A stretch of 36,558 bases of DNA from Holophagaceae bacterium (GTDB taxonomy: Bacteria > Acidobacteriota > Holophagae > Holophagales > Holophagaceae): NCBI GenBank assembly GCA_003158505.1, contig PMJK01000025.1, forward strand, positions 4,595 through 41,152. The letters run 5' to 3'. Positions 28,807 to 36,558 of the stretch are shown piece after piece. The notes below the pieces were generated by a model. It did no database searches and was not told the origin of the DNA. It saw only the letters and a list, made by a program, of their open reading frames with translations. Within the stretch, counting starts at the first letter, position 1; every line of letters starts with the position of its first letter. Made by a program: the position numbers and the translations under genes.

Positions 28807-29727
28807 TCAGGCCTGCTCAGGCTGAGACTGGAGGCTGGCCACCTGGAAGCTCCGTTCGGCCCAGCGGGTCAATCCGGCAAGCTGGGTGCCGTGGCCGCAT
28901 TCAGCCAGGGGCGAACCCAGCACCCGCAGCCGCGCCACCACCGCCAGCCAGTCCACAGGCAGGGCCACCGAGGCCAGGCCCTCGTCCCAGGCTTCAGGAC
29001 CGGTCGAGAGCATCCGGCCGTCGAAGTGGGAGATCAAAGGGAAGGCCGGCGCGGCCGGTCTCGCCGTCGCCATCCGTCGTGAGATGGCTGGAAGCAGGGC
29101 CACCATGTGAGGACCGTGCAGCGGGTGCCTGACTGGCAGCAGCCCCGCCTTGAGCGCCAGCGGTTGAAGGGCGGCCACCAGGGGCTCCAACTCGTCCACG
29201 GGTCCCGAGACCGTGAACTGCGCCTGGCCATTGCGGTTGGACAGCGCCAGGGTTGGATGGACCAGCAGGGCCTTCCGAACTTCCAACTCAGGCACACCGA
29301 TGACGAAGGCCATGCCCATGGGCCGACCTGCAAAGGCAGCCTCGCTCGCGTCCTCCACGGCGGACAGCAGGTCCAGCGCGGTTTCGATGGGAACCACGCC
29401 TGCCGCCACCAGGGCCGAATAGAAGCCCATGCTGTGACCGGCCGCCGCCACCGGAAGGGACAGCCCCGCCTCGCGCCAGACGTGGAATACGCCCACGGAG
29501 TGGGCCAGCACCGCACAGGGGGCATGGCGCTGGAACCGGAGATCCTCCAGGGGACCCTCCGCCATGAGGCGCCGCAGGGGATAGCCCGTGTGGACCTCGG
29601 CCGCGCGAACGGTGGTCGCCCAGGCCTCCCGTGCCTCCCAGCCGGCGGACATGCTGACGGCCTCAGTGCCCTGGCCAGGGAAGAGGAGGACGGGTGCGGA
29701 ACCGGGCATGAACCTGGAGGCTTTCAT
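28807..29727 (-). CDS. FabD-like acyltransferase (ACP S-malonyltransferase family)
   Basis: VLLFPGQGTEAVSM, AAGHSMGFYSALVAAG (GHSxG), LPVRHPLHGPHM (His). Confidence 0.82.
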   Translation of the reverse strand: MKASRFMPGSAPVLLFPGQGTEAVSMSAGWEAREAWATTVRAAEVHTGYPLRRLMAEGPLEDLRFQRHAPCAVLAHSVGVFHVWREAGLSLPVAAAGHSMGFYSALVAAGVVPIETALDLLSAVEDASEAAFAGRPMGMAFVIGVPELEVRKALLVHPTLALSNRNGQAQFTVSGPVDELEPLVAALQPLALKAGLLPVRHPLHGPHMVALLPAISRRMATARPAAPAFPLISHFDGRMLSTGPEAWDEGLASVALPVDWLAVVARLRVLGSPLAECGHGTQLAGLTRWAERSFQVASLQSQPEQA

Positions 29728-32018
29728 GGGGGATCCGCGGTCCCCTCGCCAGGCGCGAGGACTTGGCTGATCTTCTCGGCCAGCTTGGCCACGTTGAAGG
29801 GCTTCTGGATGAATCCGTTGCAGCCCTCGGCCAGGAGTGCGTCGACGTCACCTCCCAGGCTGTAGCCGCTCGCCAGGATGATGGGAATGTGCGGATCCAT
29901 AGCCCGGAGACGGTGGAAGGTCTCCTTTCCGTTCATGCCGGGCATGATCATGTCCAACAGCACCAGTTTAATCTTTCCCCGGTTTTCCTGGAAGATCGCC
30001 AAGGCCTCCTCCCCGCTCTCAGCCTTGAGGACCCCGTAGCCAATCATCTCCAGCATGGCCTTGCTCACGGTCCGGATGATCTCCTGATCATCCACCACCA
30101 GCACCGTACCTTCCCCCTGATGGGTGCCCTTCAGGCGGCGTTTCTCCCGGGCGACCACCGAGGCTTTGGATCGAGGGAGGGCGCAGATAAAGGTGGAGCC
30201 CTGCCCCAACTGACTCTGGACCCGGATCAGCCCTCGATGGTTCTTCAGGATGCCGTAGACCGAGGCCAGCCCAAGGCCCGAACCTCCGCCCAGGTCCTTG
30301 GTCGTGAAGAAGGGATCAAAGATGCGGGCTTGGGTGGCTTCATCCATGCCAATGCCAGTGTCCCGGACTTCCACTTCCACATACCACCCTGCGGGCAGCT
30401 CGAAGGGCTTGGTCAGGTCCTCCGGGTAGGCCTTCTGCCCGGTTCTCACAGTGAGGGTCCCTCCCTCAGGCATGGCCTGGGTCGCGTTGACGAAGAGGTT
30501 GATGAGCACCTGCTCGATCTGCCCCCGGTCGCAGTCCGCGACGCATTCCCCGTCCTGTAGGTCCAGCACCACCTCGATCTCCCGCTTCGTCCGACCGAAG
30601 AGGTCCACGGCGCTCTGGACAATCTGATTGAGATCCCATGGCTTCGTCTCGTAGGTGCCGCCGCGGGCGAAACCCAGGAGCTGGCGGGTGAGTCCCCGGG
30701 CGCTATCGATCTGCTGCTCGATGGTCTGGAGCTGCTCGTACTCCAGGGTTCCCGGGTCTTTGCCCGCCTGGAGTATGGAGACATAGCCCAGGATGCCCGC
30801 CAGCAGGTTATTGAAATCGTGGGCGATCCCCCCGGCCAGGGTTCCGATGGCCTCCATCTTCTGGGAGCGGAAGAGCTGCCCCTGGAGGCTGCGGCGTTCC
30901 GAGATGTCCTGGACGAAGCACAGGAGGGCCGGATCCTGATCCCAGCGGATGGCCACACAGGTCACATCCACCCAGAGGGGTTCCTTGGCATGGCGCTCCA
31001 TCCGCAAACCTTCCCGGATCACCGGCATATTGGAGGCCTCTGCCCGGGCCAAGAGATCCAGGAAGGCCATGCGGTCATCCTCGGCCACCAGATCCGCGAA
31101 CACGGCGTCCTTGAGCTCAACCCTCTCGTAGCCCGTCAACTGCTGAAGCACGGGGTTCCAGAAGCGGATCCGGCCGTCCCTGAGCACGAAGATGGCCTCC
31201 GTGGCGTTATCTAGGACCAGGCGGTACCGTTCTTCCGAGCGCTGCAACTCCTGGGTCCGCTCCTCAACCCGGGCTTCCAGTTTCTCGTTCAGGCGCTTCA
31301 GGGACTCGGCCGTGGCGTTGAAGGAATCCGCCAGCTGCTCCACTTCATCTCCAGTGTGGACCGAGGCCCGGGCCTCCCACTCGCCCCTTCGGATCCGTTC
31401 TGCCGCATCCTTTAGGTTCAGCAAGGGATCCGTGAGCCGCCGGGTGAAGAACCCGGCCAGGAGGACAGAAAGGGCCATGCACGCGGCCCCGATGGCCAGG
31501 GTGCCGAGGTACATGCTTCGGATCTGGGCATCCACGGCCTTCATGGAGATGCCGACCTGGATCCACCCCCATTCCAGGTCGAAAAAACGGACCGGGAAGG
31601 CATGGTGGAAGACCCGCTCTCCAGTCAGGGGATTCCTGTCGATCATGCGGTTGGTATGGTCCTCCAGCCACTGGTTGGCCGGCAGGGAGAGATCGATCTC
31701 CTCCCATTTATCCTTCAGGTTCAAGGTGCTCGTGCCTCCCCGCCGCGAGGTCACCAGGTACTGGATCCCCGGGTTCTCCCTGAGGACCAGGGCATTGGTA
31801 TCCACGATGCTCGCAAAGTCCTCCTGGATGTAGGTGGACTGGTTGATCCCCACGATGGAGGCGAGGGTACCGTGGATCTCGGTCTCCATGGATCTCAGCA
31901 GGGTGGCCCGCTGCCGGGGGATCACGAACAAGGTGAACAGCCCCACGGTGACCACGGGCACCAGCAGGAACATGCTGAAGGTCCTGGCGAACAGGCCTGT
32001 CTTCCGGGCCGCAGTCAC
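29724..32018 (-). CDS. Hybrid sensor histidine kinase (HAMP, PAS, HisKA/HATPase, C-terminal receiver)
   Basis: HAMP-like region, PAS EERYRLVLDNATEAIFVLRDGRI, GGIAHDFNNLLAGILGYVSIL (H box), DTGIGMD, GSGLGLASVYGILKNHRG, receiver VLVVDDQEIIR...VLLDMIMPGMNG...QKPF. Confidence 0.92.
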   Translation of the reverse strand: MTAARKTGLFARTFSMFLLVPVVTVGLFTLFVIPRQRATLLRSMETEIHGTLASIVGINQSTYIQEDFASIVDTNALVLRENPGIQYLVTSRRGGTSTLNLKDKWEEIDLSLPANQWLEDHTNRMIDRNPLTGERVFHHAFPVRFFDLEWGWIQVGISMKAVDAQIRSMYLGTLAIGAACMALSVLLAGFFTRRLTDPLLNLKDAAERIRRGEWEARASVHTGDEVEQLADSFNATAESLKRLNEKLEARVEERTQELQRSEERYRLVLDNATEAIFVLRDGRIRFWNPVLQQLTGYERVELKDAVFADLVAEDDRMAFLDLLARAEASNMPVIREGLRMERHAKEPLWVDVTCVAIRWDQDPALLCFVQDISERRSLQGQLFRSQKMEAIGTLAGGIAHDFNNLLAGILGYVSILQAGKDPGTLEYEQLQTIEQQIDSARGLTRQLLGFARGGTYETKPWDLNQIVQSAVDLFGRTKREIEVVLDLQDGECVADCDRGQIEQVLINLFVNATQAMPEGGTLTVRTGQKAYPEDLTKPFELPAGWYVEVEVRDTGIGMDEATQARIFDPFFTTKDLGGGSGLGLASVYGILKNHRGLIRVQSQLGQGSTFICALPRSKASVVAREKRRLKGTHQGEGTVLVVDDQEIIRTVSKAMLEMIGYGVLKAESGEEALAIFQENRGKIKLVLLDMIMPGMNGKETFHRLRAMDPHIPIILASGYSLGGDVDALLAEGCNGFIQKPFNVAKLAEKISQVLAPGEGTADPP

Positions 32019-32905
32019 AAGAGCCGCCCCTTCTTCTGGCGGTACTCCCGGTAGAGCCGGCGAGTGTCCGCCAGGTCCGCCTCCGTGGCCTTACGCAACT
32101 CCGACGCTTGGAACATGTTCAGGAACTGCGCGCCCCGGGGATAGTTCTTCAGCTCGTTGACGGCATCCAGGATGCGCTGCCTCATGTAGTCTGGATAGTC
32201 CTTGCGATAGACCGCCACAGTCCCCTGCAGCAGGGGAGAAGTAGCCAGGATTCGCACCTTGCGGCCGATCTGGGGGTTCATGGCGATCGTGGTCCGGTAT
32301 GCCTCTTCCGTCACTACACAGGCCTCGGCACTGCCGAAAAAGACGGCGCTGAGGGCCTGGGAGCCCTTGGACCTGGCCTCCGTCGAGACAAAGAACCGAT
32401 CCATCTCTGGCAGCCCCTGCTGGAGCAGGGCGTGGTTCAGGAAGAGCAGTCCCACGGAATCGTTCTTCACATGGCTTAAGCGGAGGTTCTTCAGCGATCG
32501 GAGCTGGTGGGCCGGCAGGCCCGCCTGGATCACTAGAAGGTAATGCTGGGCCCCCCCCGTCCCTGATGTTGAGACCAGCGCCAGGTCTGCATTCAGGAGT
32601 GCTTCCACCTTGAAGTAATCCACGGTGGGAAGGACCGCGAGATCCACACTGCCAGACCGCATGGCCTCGATCAGCGCCTCCGGCGTGGCGTAAATGTCCG
32701 TGGCAATGCTGTCGATGCCCTTGATGTTGCGCTTAATCTCCTCGCCCCAGATGGCCAGGGCCGCTCTGGCATCCTGCATGGCCACGTCGGGAAAGGTGGC
32801 CTGGGAGAAGGCCACGTTCACGCGGTTGGGCCCGGCCCCGGAGAGGGGGCCCATCAGACCCGCCACCAGGCAATAGCAGATGGGAAAGAATCTAGTGCGT
32901 CTCAC
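32015..32905 (-). CDS. PhnD-like (phosphate/phosphite/phosphonate) substrate-binding protein
   Basis: Signal sequence; NVAFSQATFPDVAMQDARAALAIWGEEI, LIEAMRSGSVDLAVLPTVDYF, KNLRLSHVKNDSVGLLFLNHALL; overlaps the kinase start by 4 nt. Confidence 0.78.
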   Translation of the reverse strand: MRRTRFFPICYCLVAGLMGPLSGAGPNRVNVAFSQATFPDVAMQDARAALAIWGEEIKRNIKGIDSIATDIYATPEALIEAMRSGSVDLAVLPTVDYFKVEALLNADLALVSTSGTGGAQHYLLVIQAGLPAHQLRSLKNLRLSHVKNDSVGLLFLNHALLQQGLPEMDRFFVSTEARSKGSQALSAVFFGSAEACVVTEEAYRTTIAMNPQIGRKVRILATSPLLQGTVAVYRKDYPDYMRQRILDAVNELKNYPRGAQFLNMFQASELRKATEADLADTRRLYREYRQKKGRLL

Positions 32906-34454
32906 TGAGGGTCTGCCCGATCAAGTTGTCCAGTTGGCTTTGGTAGATCTGGGCGTCGTAGCGCGCTTTCTGGTGCTGGCTGCGAATGAATAGTTCCGTG
33001 AGCTGGGCCTCGATGACGTCCTTGGTCTCAACCAGCTCTTCCTGGAAGGCCCGCTCGTGGAGTTCCCGGTTCTCCCGGGCCACGGCCAGGGACTCGCTCG
33101 TGGCCTTGGTCTGCTGGATCGCCCGGGCGATCTCGAGGAAGGCGTTCTTCACCTGCAACCCCAGCCCCTCCAGCAGGATCTGCCGCTCTAGCCCCAGTTT
33201 CTCCTTGCGGGCCTGGGCCTCGCGGATCTCATTCTGGACTCTGAAGCCATTGAAGATGGGCACCTGGACCCGCAGGCCCAGGGTCCAGGAGTTGCGGTTC
33301 TGGTCGGTGATCAGCCCTTGGTGGTAGGAATTGTCCAGCCGGTCCACGCTTCCGAATAGCACCACCACCGGCAGGTGTCCGGCCTTCGCCTTGTCCACCC
33401 CCGCCTCTGCCGCGGACAGGCCATAGCCCACCTGGAGTGCCTGAGGGTTGAGGGATTGGGCCTTCGCCACCCAATCCTCCAGGGCCCCGCCATAGTCCAG
33501 GGTCGGAATTTCCAGGTCCGCAGGCGTCACCGAGGTCCGCCATGGGAGCCCCATGGTGTTGGCCAGGGCGGCCCGGGCCAGTTCTTCATTGGAGCGCAGG
33601 AGCGCCACCAGGGATTTCAGGCTGGCCACCACCACCTGGGAGCGTAGGTAGTCGGTCTTCTTCACCTTGCCCGAGCCGTTCTGATAGAGGCGTGCGGTGA
33701 GGTCCAGCATCAACTGGAGGCGCTCCAGGCTTTCCTCTCCCAGGGTCCGGAGTTGGCCGGCCAGCACCGCGCCGAAGTAATAGTTGCGGGTCTCCTGGAT
33801 GATCTGCAGGTCCGTGCGGTGGACCTCCTCCCGGGCGGCGTCCACGCCGGCCTTTCCCTGCTGGATGAGCGCGCTGATCTTGCCACCGGTATAGAGGGGG
33901 ATATGAACGTTGAACGAGGAGGTCAAGGTGTCCCGGTCGAAGAGTTTCACGTCCTGGGAGGGCGTCGTGATGCCCGGGAACTGGGACAGGGTCGATTGGG
34001 TGGCGGCAGCCAGTTGCGCGTTGTAGGTGGCCAGTCCCACGGAACCGGGCGTGACGCCGGCCTTGGCCAGCTGGGTGGCCGCCACCGCCTCGGCGATGGG
34101 GGCGGCCATGGTCCCCAGGCTGAAGCTATTACTGGGGAAGATGAAATTGGGATCCTGGTCCCGCCGCATCCCGGTCAGGTCCAGGGAGGCCTCCGGCCAG
34201 CGGGCCGAAAGGGCCTGTTGGTACTGGGCTTCAGCCACCTTCTGGGAAGCCCGGGAAACGGCCTGGGTGCGATTGGCCTTCAAGGCCTGATCGATGCACT
34301 CCGCCAGCGTAAAGGAGGTGGAGGGTAACTCGGCCGCCCCCACCCCGATGCAGATGAGCAGCCCGGCTGCCGACCAACCCTTCACCACAGAACGCCCCCA
34401 GCTCCAGAAAAGGGTTAATCGAACAACTGCAGACTTATGTACGCCTGATGGCAT
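32892..34454 (-). CDS. TolC-family outer membrane protein
   Basis: TLAECIDQALKANRTQAVSRASQKVAEAQYQQALSARWPEASLDL; VQVPIFNGFRVQNEIREAQARKEKLGLER; C-terminal repeat of the fold. ATG at 34454 preferred over the TTG at 34481. Confidence 0.85.
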   Translation of the reverse strand: MPSGVHKSAVVRLTLFWSWGRSVVKGWSAAGLLICIGVGAAELPSTSFTLAECIDQALKANRTQAVSRASQKVAEAQYQQALSARWPEASLDLTGMRRDQDPNFIFPSNSFSLGTMAAPIAEAVAATQLAKAGVTPGSVGLATYNAQLAAATQSTLSQFPGITTPSQDVKLFDRDTLTSSFNVHIPLYTGGKISALIQQGKAGVDAAREEVHRTDLQIIQETRNYYFGAVLAGQLRTLGEESLERLQLMLDLTARLYQNGSGKVKKTDYLRSQVVVASLKSLVALLRSNEELARAALANTMGLPWRTSVTPADLEIPTLDYGGALEDWVAKAQSLNPQALQVGYGLSAAEAGVDKAKAGHLPVVVLFGSVDRLDNSYHQGLITDQNRNSWTLGLRVQVPIFNGFRVQNEIREAQARKEKLGLERQILLEGLGLQVKNAFLEIARAIQQTKATSESLAVARENRELHERAFQEELVETKDVIEAQLTELFIRSQHQKARYDAQIYQSQLDNLIGQTLSETH

Positions 34455-34654
34455 GGCCTTAAAAATCGACAGAAAAATCAAATGAGTTTAATTTTAACAG
34501 TTTGCGATTAGTCCAAAAGCAGCCGTTATTGCCCAGCCACCGCCTCTGCGGGTTCGCAGTGGCCCCTGTCCAGCGTAGGGGAATCCAGTAGGCTGGGGCC
34601 ATGAGCATGAAGCAGGAGCAGAGGCTCCATCTCTGCGAGCCCCTGCGAGCAGGA

Positions 34655-34822
34655 GGGCGCACTGCGCCCGATAGATGGAGTGCCACTTTGGCGAAGCCGA
34701 CCATGCCGCCGAAGCGAAGCGCAGGCGGGATAGGGCCGAATCGGCGAAGCCGATTGCGAGGCCGAAGGCCCGAGGGCAAAGCCCGAGCCAAGCCCGGAGG
34801 GCGCGGCACAGGAGGTGCCGCG
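34655..34822 (+). repeat. Cluster of short perfect hairpins upstream of the P-loop gene
   Basis: GGGCGCA-C-TGCGCCC (34655-34669), CCGCC...GGCGG (34706-34728), AATCGGC-GAA-GCCGATT (34739-34755), GGCC-GAA-GGCC (34760-34770), GGGC-AAA-GCCC (34774-34784), GCCC-GGA-GGGC (34792-34802), CGCGGCAC-AGGAG-GTGCCGCG (34802-34822). Confidence 0.75.
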
Positions 34823-35859
34823 TGACCCCCAGCCCCTTCCCTAGGCCATTCCCCTGGCAGCAGGTGGCCTGGCATGAGCGCCGCTCCTACTGGGAGCTGG
34901 CCGAGGAGGACCGCCGTGATCTGAGGGAGTCCCTCGAACTGGAAGCCGCCAGCCTCGCGCGGCACACGGACCGATCCCTGGAGGATTATGCCAATTCCCC
35001 CGGCACCCTGGATGGCCAGCTCGTCAACGGGGACGTGCTGGCCATCCTGCTTCCCAGCCTGCGGCGCAACCCCACCCAAGGCTACGAGGCCCTGGAAGAC
35101 CCGGCGGGCCGGGCTGCGGTGCACCTGAATTTCCTGGGCAAGCATCTGCGTGATCGGGCCCTGGCCCACGCCAGGGGGGAGCCCGCGATGATCTTCATGG
35201 GTGGCCAGGCGACGGGCAAGACCACAGGTGCCCTGGCCCTGGGGCCCGCCTTCGGCGCGGTGTTCGACGCGCCCCATACCGATCCCGAGGGCGTCGCCTT
35301 CCTCCTGGGCCGCATTCGCCGGGCCGGCTGCGGCGAAATCCACCTGGCCTACACCGACCGCGATCCCGAAGGGTCCCTGAAGGCCATGCTTGCCCGCTCC
35401 GAACGCGAGGGCCGCTATGTGCCCCTGGACCGCATGGCCCGGGCCCATGCCTGGGCGCCTTTCACCTTCCTGGGGCTCGCCCAGCGAGTGGGCCGCAGCC
35501 TGCAGCTCTACCATGTGCAGGTGGACGAGGAGGGACCGAGCCGCATGACTGAGGGCCAGGATGCCCTGGCCAGCGTACGCGCAAGACCAAAATCCCACGA
35601 ATCTGTGGTTGCCTACCAGCTCCAGACCGCTTACCTTTCTGTCCTAAGGAATCCCGCCCATGACCCCCAAGCCTGGTACCCGCGAGATGTGCTCGCAGGA
35701 CTCAACCGATCACTCGATCCCTGGCGCCGCAGCGAAGCCGACCATCTCCTTCGCCGATTTTTCGAAGCTGTGGCGGAACGAAGTGCCGAAGGTGATCCAG
35801 GCCCACGAGGACCATCGGATGGAAGTGAGGCGGAATCTGGGCCTCGAGTAGACGGCTAG
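34822..35859 (+). CDS. P-loop NTPase / zeta-toxin-like putative kinase
   Basis: AMIFMGGQATGKTTGALALG (Walker A), GTG start with AGGAGG upstream. C-terminal ~90 codons have atypical composition and overlap another ORF, so the 3' boundary is uncertain. Confidence 0.6.
   Translation: MTPSPFPRPFPWQQVAWHERRSYWELAEEDRRDLRESLELEAASLARHTDRSLEDYANSPGTLDGQLVNGDVLAILLPSLRRNPTQGYEALEDPAGRAAVHLNFLGKHLRDRALAHARGEPAMIFMGGQATGKTTGALALGPAFGAVFDAPHTDPEGVAFLLGRIRRAGCGEIHLAYTDRDPEGSLKAMLARSEREGRYVPLDRMARAHAWAPFTFLGLAQRVGRSLQLYHVQVDEEGPSRMTEGQDALASVRARPKSHESVVAYQLQTAYLSVLRNPAHDPQAWYPRDVLAGLNRSLDPWRRSEADHLLRRFFEAVAERSAEGDPGPRGPSDGSEAESGPRVDG
35660..35851 (+). CDS. Small ORF overlapping the 3' end of the P-loop ORF in another frame
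   Basis: MTPKPGTREMCSQDSTDHSIPGAAAKPTISFADFSKLWRNEVPKVIQAHEDHRMEVRRNLGLE; AAGGA upstream of ATG; the second half looks more protein-like than the overlapping frame. Confidence 0.4.
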   Translation: MTPKPGTREMCSQDSTDHSIPGAAAKPTISFADFSKLWRNEVPKVIQAHEDHRMEVRRNLGLE

Positions 35860-35874
35860 ATTCGCGCAGCGAAT

Positions 35875-36282
35875 TCAGTCGCGATAGCCCAGCACCACAA
35901 GCAGGCACGGCCCCCCCGCGATGACGGACATCCCTAAGGATTCCGCCGTATGGATGGCTGCCTCACTCTCAGCGCCAGGCTGCATCCAGAGGTGCGTCAC
36001 ACCCGCCGCCGCTGCCTCGCGCACCACCCGCTCCGTGATGGCTGGCGGGGTGATCACCGAAATGGCCTTCGCCTTCACCGGCAGCAATCCCAGCGAAGGG
36101 TAGGCCCTGAGCCCCTCCACCTCAGTCGCCCTCGGGTTGATCGGATAGACCTCCTTCGCGTGCTGCTGGTAGCAGCGCAGCACCTTGTTGCCGTATTTCG
36201 AACGGTCCACGCTGGCGCCCACCACGGCGAAAGGGCCCGAATGCAGGAAGGCATCGATCTTCTCCTCAACGACGCTGGCCAT
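35875..36282 (-). CDS. CoA-binding protein (YccU-like Rossmann fold)
   Basis: FAVVGASVDRSKYGNKVLRCYQQHAKEVYPINPRATEVEGLRAYPSL, VREAAAAGVTHLWMQPGAES. Confidence 0.9.
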   Translation of the reverse strand: MASVVEEKIDAFLHSGPFAVVGASVDRSKYGNKVLRCYQQHAKEVYPINPRATEVEGLRAYPSLGLLPVKAKAISVITPPAITERVVREAAAAGVTHLWMQPGAESEAAIHTAESLGMSVIAGGPCLLVVLGYRD

Positions 36283-36373
36283 GCATCCTCCCGATGCTTC
36301 CGATGCCAGGCATTGCAGCTCCGTGACGCACTGATCAGACCTTAGAGCTCATATCAAAACCCGACGAGGCCGC

Positions 36374-36473
36374 GATGAAGCCAGCCGGGATGCACCGCAA
36401 GGAAGGGTCCGCAGGGCAACGTGGTTCGTTGTTCAAGGGTCCTGACGCCGCGGGGCGCCCGGCTGGCTTCATC
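36374..36473. repeat. 16-bp perfect inverted repeat with inner hairpin
   Basis: GATGAAGCCAGCCGGG (36374-36389) and CCCGGCTGGCTTCATC (36458-36473); inner GGGCAACG-TGGTT-CGTTGTTC (36414-36434). Confidence 0.8.
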
Positions 36474-36510
36474 CCTCCGGGCGGGGGGTGGCGGGCGTCG
36501 CCATGCTTAG

Positions 36511-36558
36511 TCAGGCTCGTTTAGCGTAGTACATGCTACGCAGCCACTCGCCTTCCTC
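36511..36558 (-). CDS. Possible C-terminal end of a gene entering from the right edge
   Basis: Minus strand open from the edge: EEGEWLRSMYYAKRA*; only 15 codons, so weak. Confidence 0.25.
   Translation of the reverse strand, partial: EEGEWLRSMYYAKRA

Noticed and set aside
34459-35598. 379-aa minus-strand ORF
   Set aside because: Antisense to the P-loop ORF and runs through the hairpin array; no domain recognised.
1-36558. CRISPR array, tRNA, rRNA, complete insertion sequence
   Set aside because: No regularly spaced direct repeats, no tRNA/rRNA-like sequence and no transposase gene recognised by eye; a tRNAscan-SE, Rfam and ISfinder run would be needed to be certain.

Overview
GC-rich bacterial chromosomal window. 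The gene content (tandem DUF3857 proteins, DUF512 radical-SAM-like protein, many kinase/HD-GYP/response-regulator genes) resembles Acidobacteriota/Holophagae, but that is an impression; no marker gene confirms it. About 24 coding regions are supportable, most of them conventional: DMT transporter fragment, DUF512 protein, two DUF3857 proteins, EF-G-like GTPase, fadN/fadA-type beta-oxidation pair, MoxR ATPase, Ser/Thr kinase, NitT/TauT-type ABC permease and ATPase, OprB-like porin, response regulator, PBP4/DacB, prepilin-like protein, HD-GYP protein, FabD-like acyltransferase, hybrid histidine kinase, PhnD-like binding protein, TolC protein, P-loop (zeta-toxin-like) protein and CoA-binding protein. 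Points most worth a second look: (1) a Trypco2-domain protein encoded directly after a prodomain-less S53 (sedolisin) protease, facing a putative helical lipoprotein and a small helical protein (351-3744), a possible protease-centred conflict or signalling cassette; (2) two matching short leader ORFs (MRRQADLSEPPSSRAAR and MKMMSMIAEPPSSCVHLD) upstream of the ABC permease and of the porin, with a strong Shine-Dalgarno inside a potential SD-sequestering hairpin; (3) an array of small hairpins ending in a stem-loop that displays the SD of a P-loop/zeta-like gene; (4) a 16-bp inverted repeat enclosing an inner hairpin near the right edge; (5) a TolC / PhnD-like / hybrid kinase / FabD-like overlapping gene string; (6) a DUF3857 pair in which one member seems to have lost the transglutaminase-type catalytic residues. 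All family assignments are from motif reading; no database search was run.
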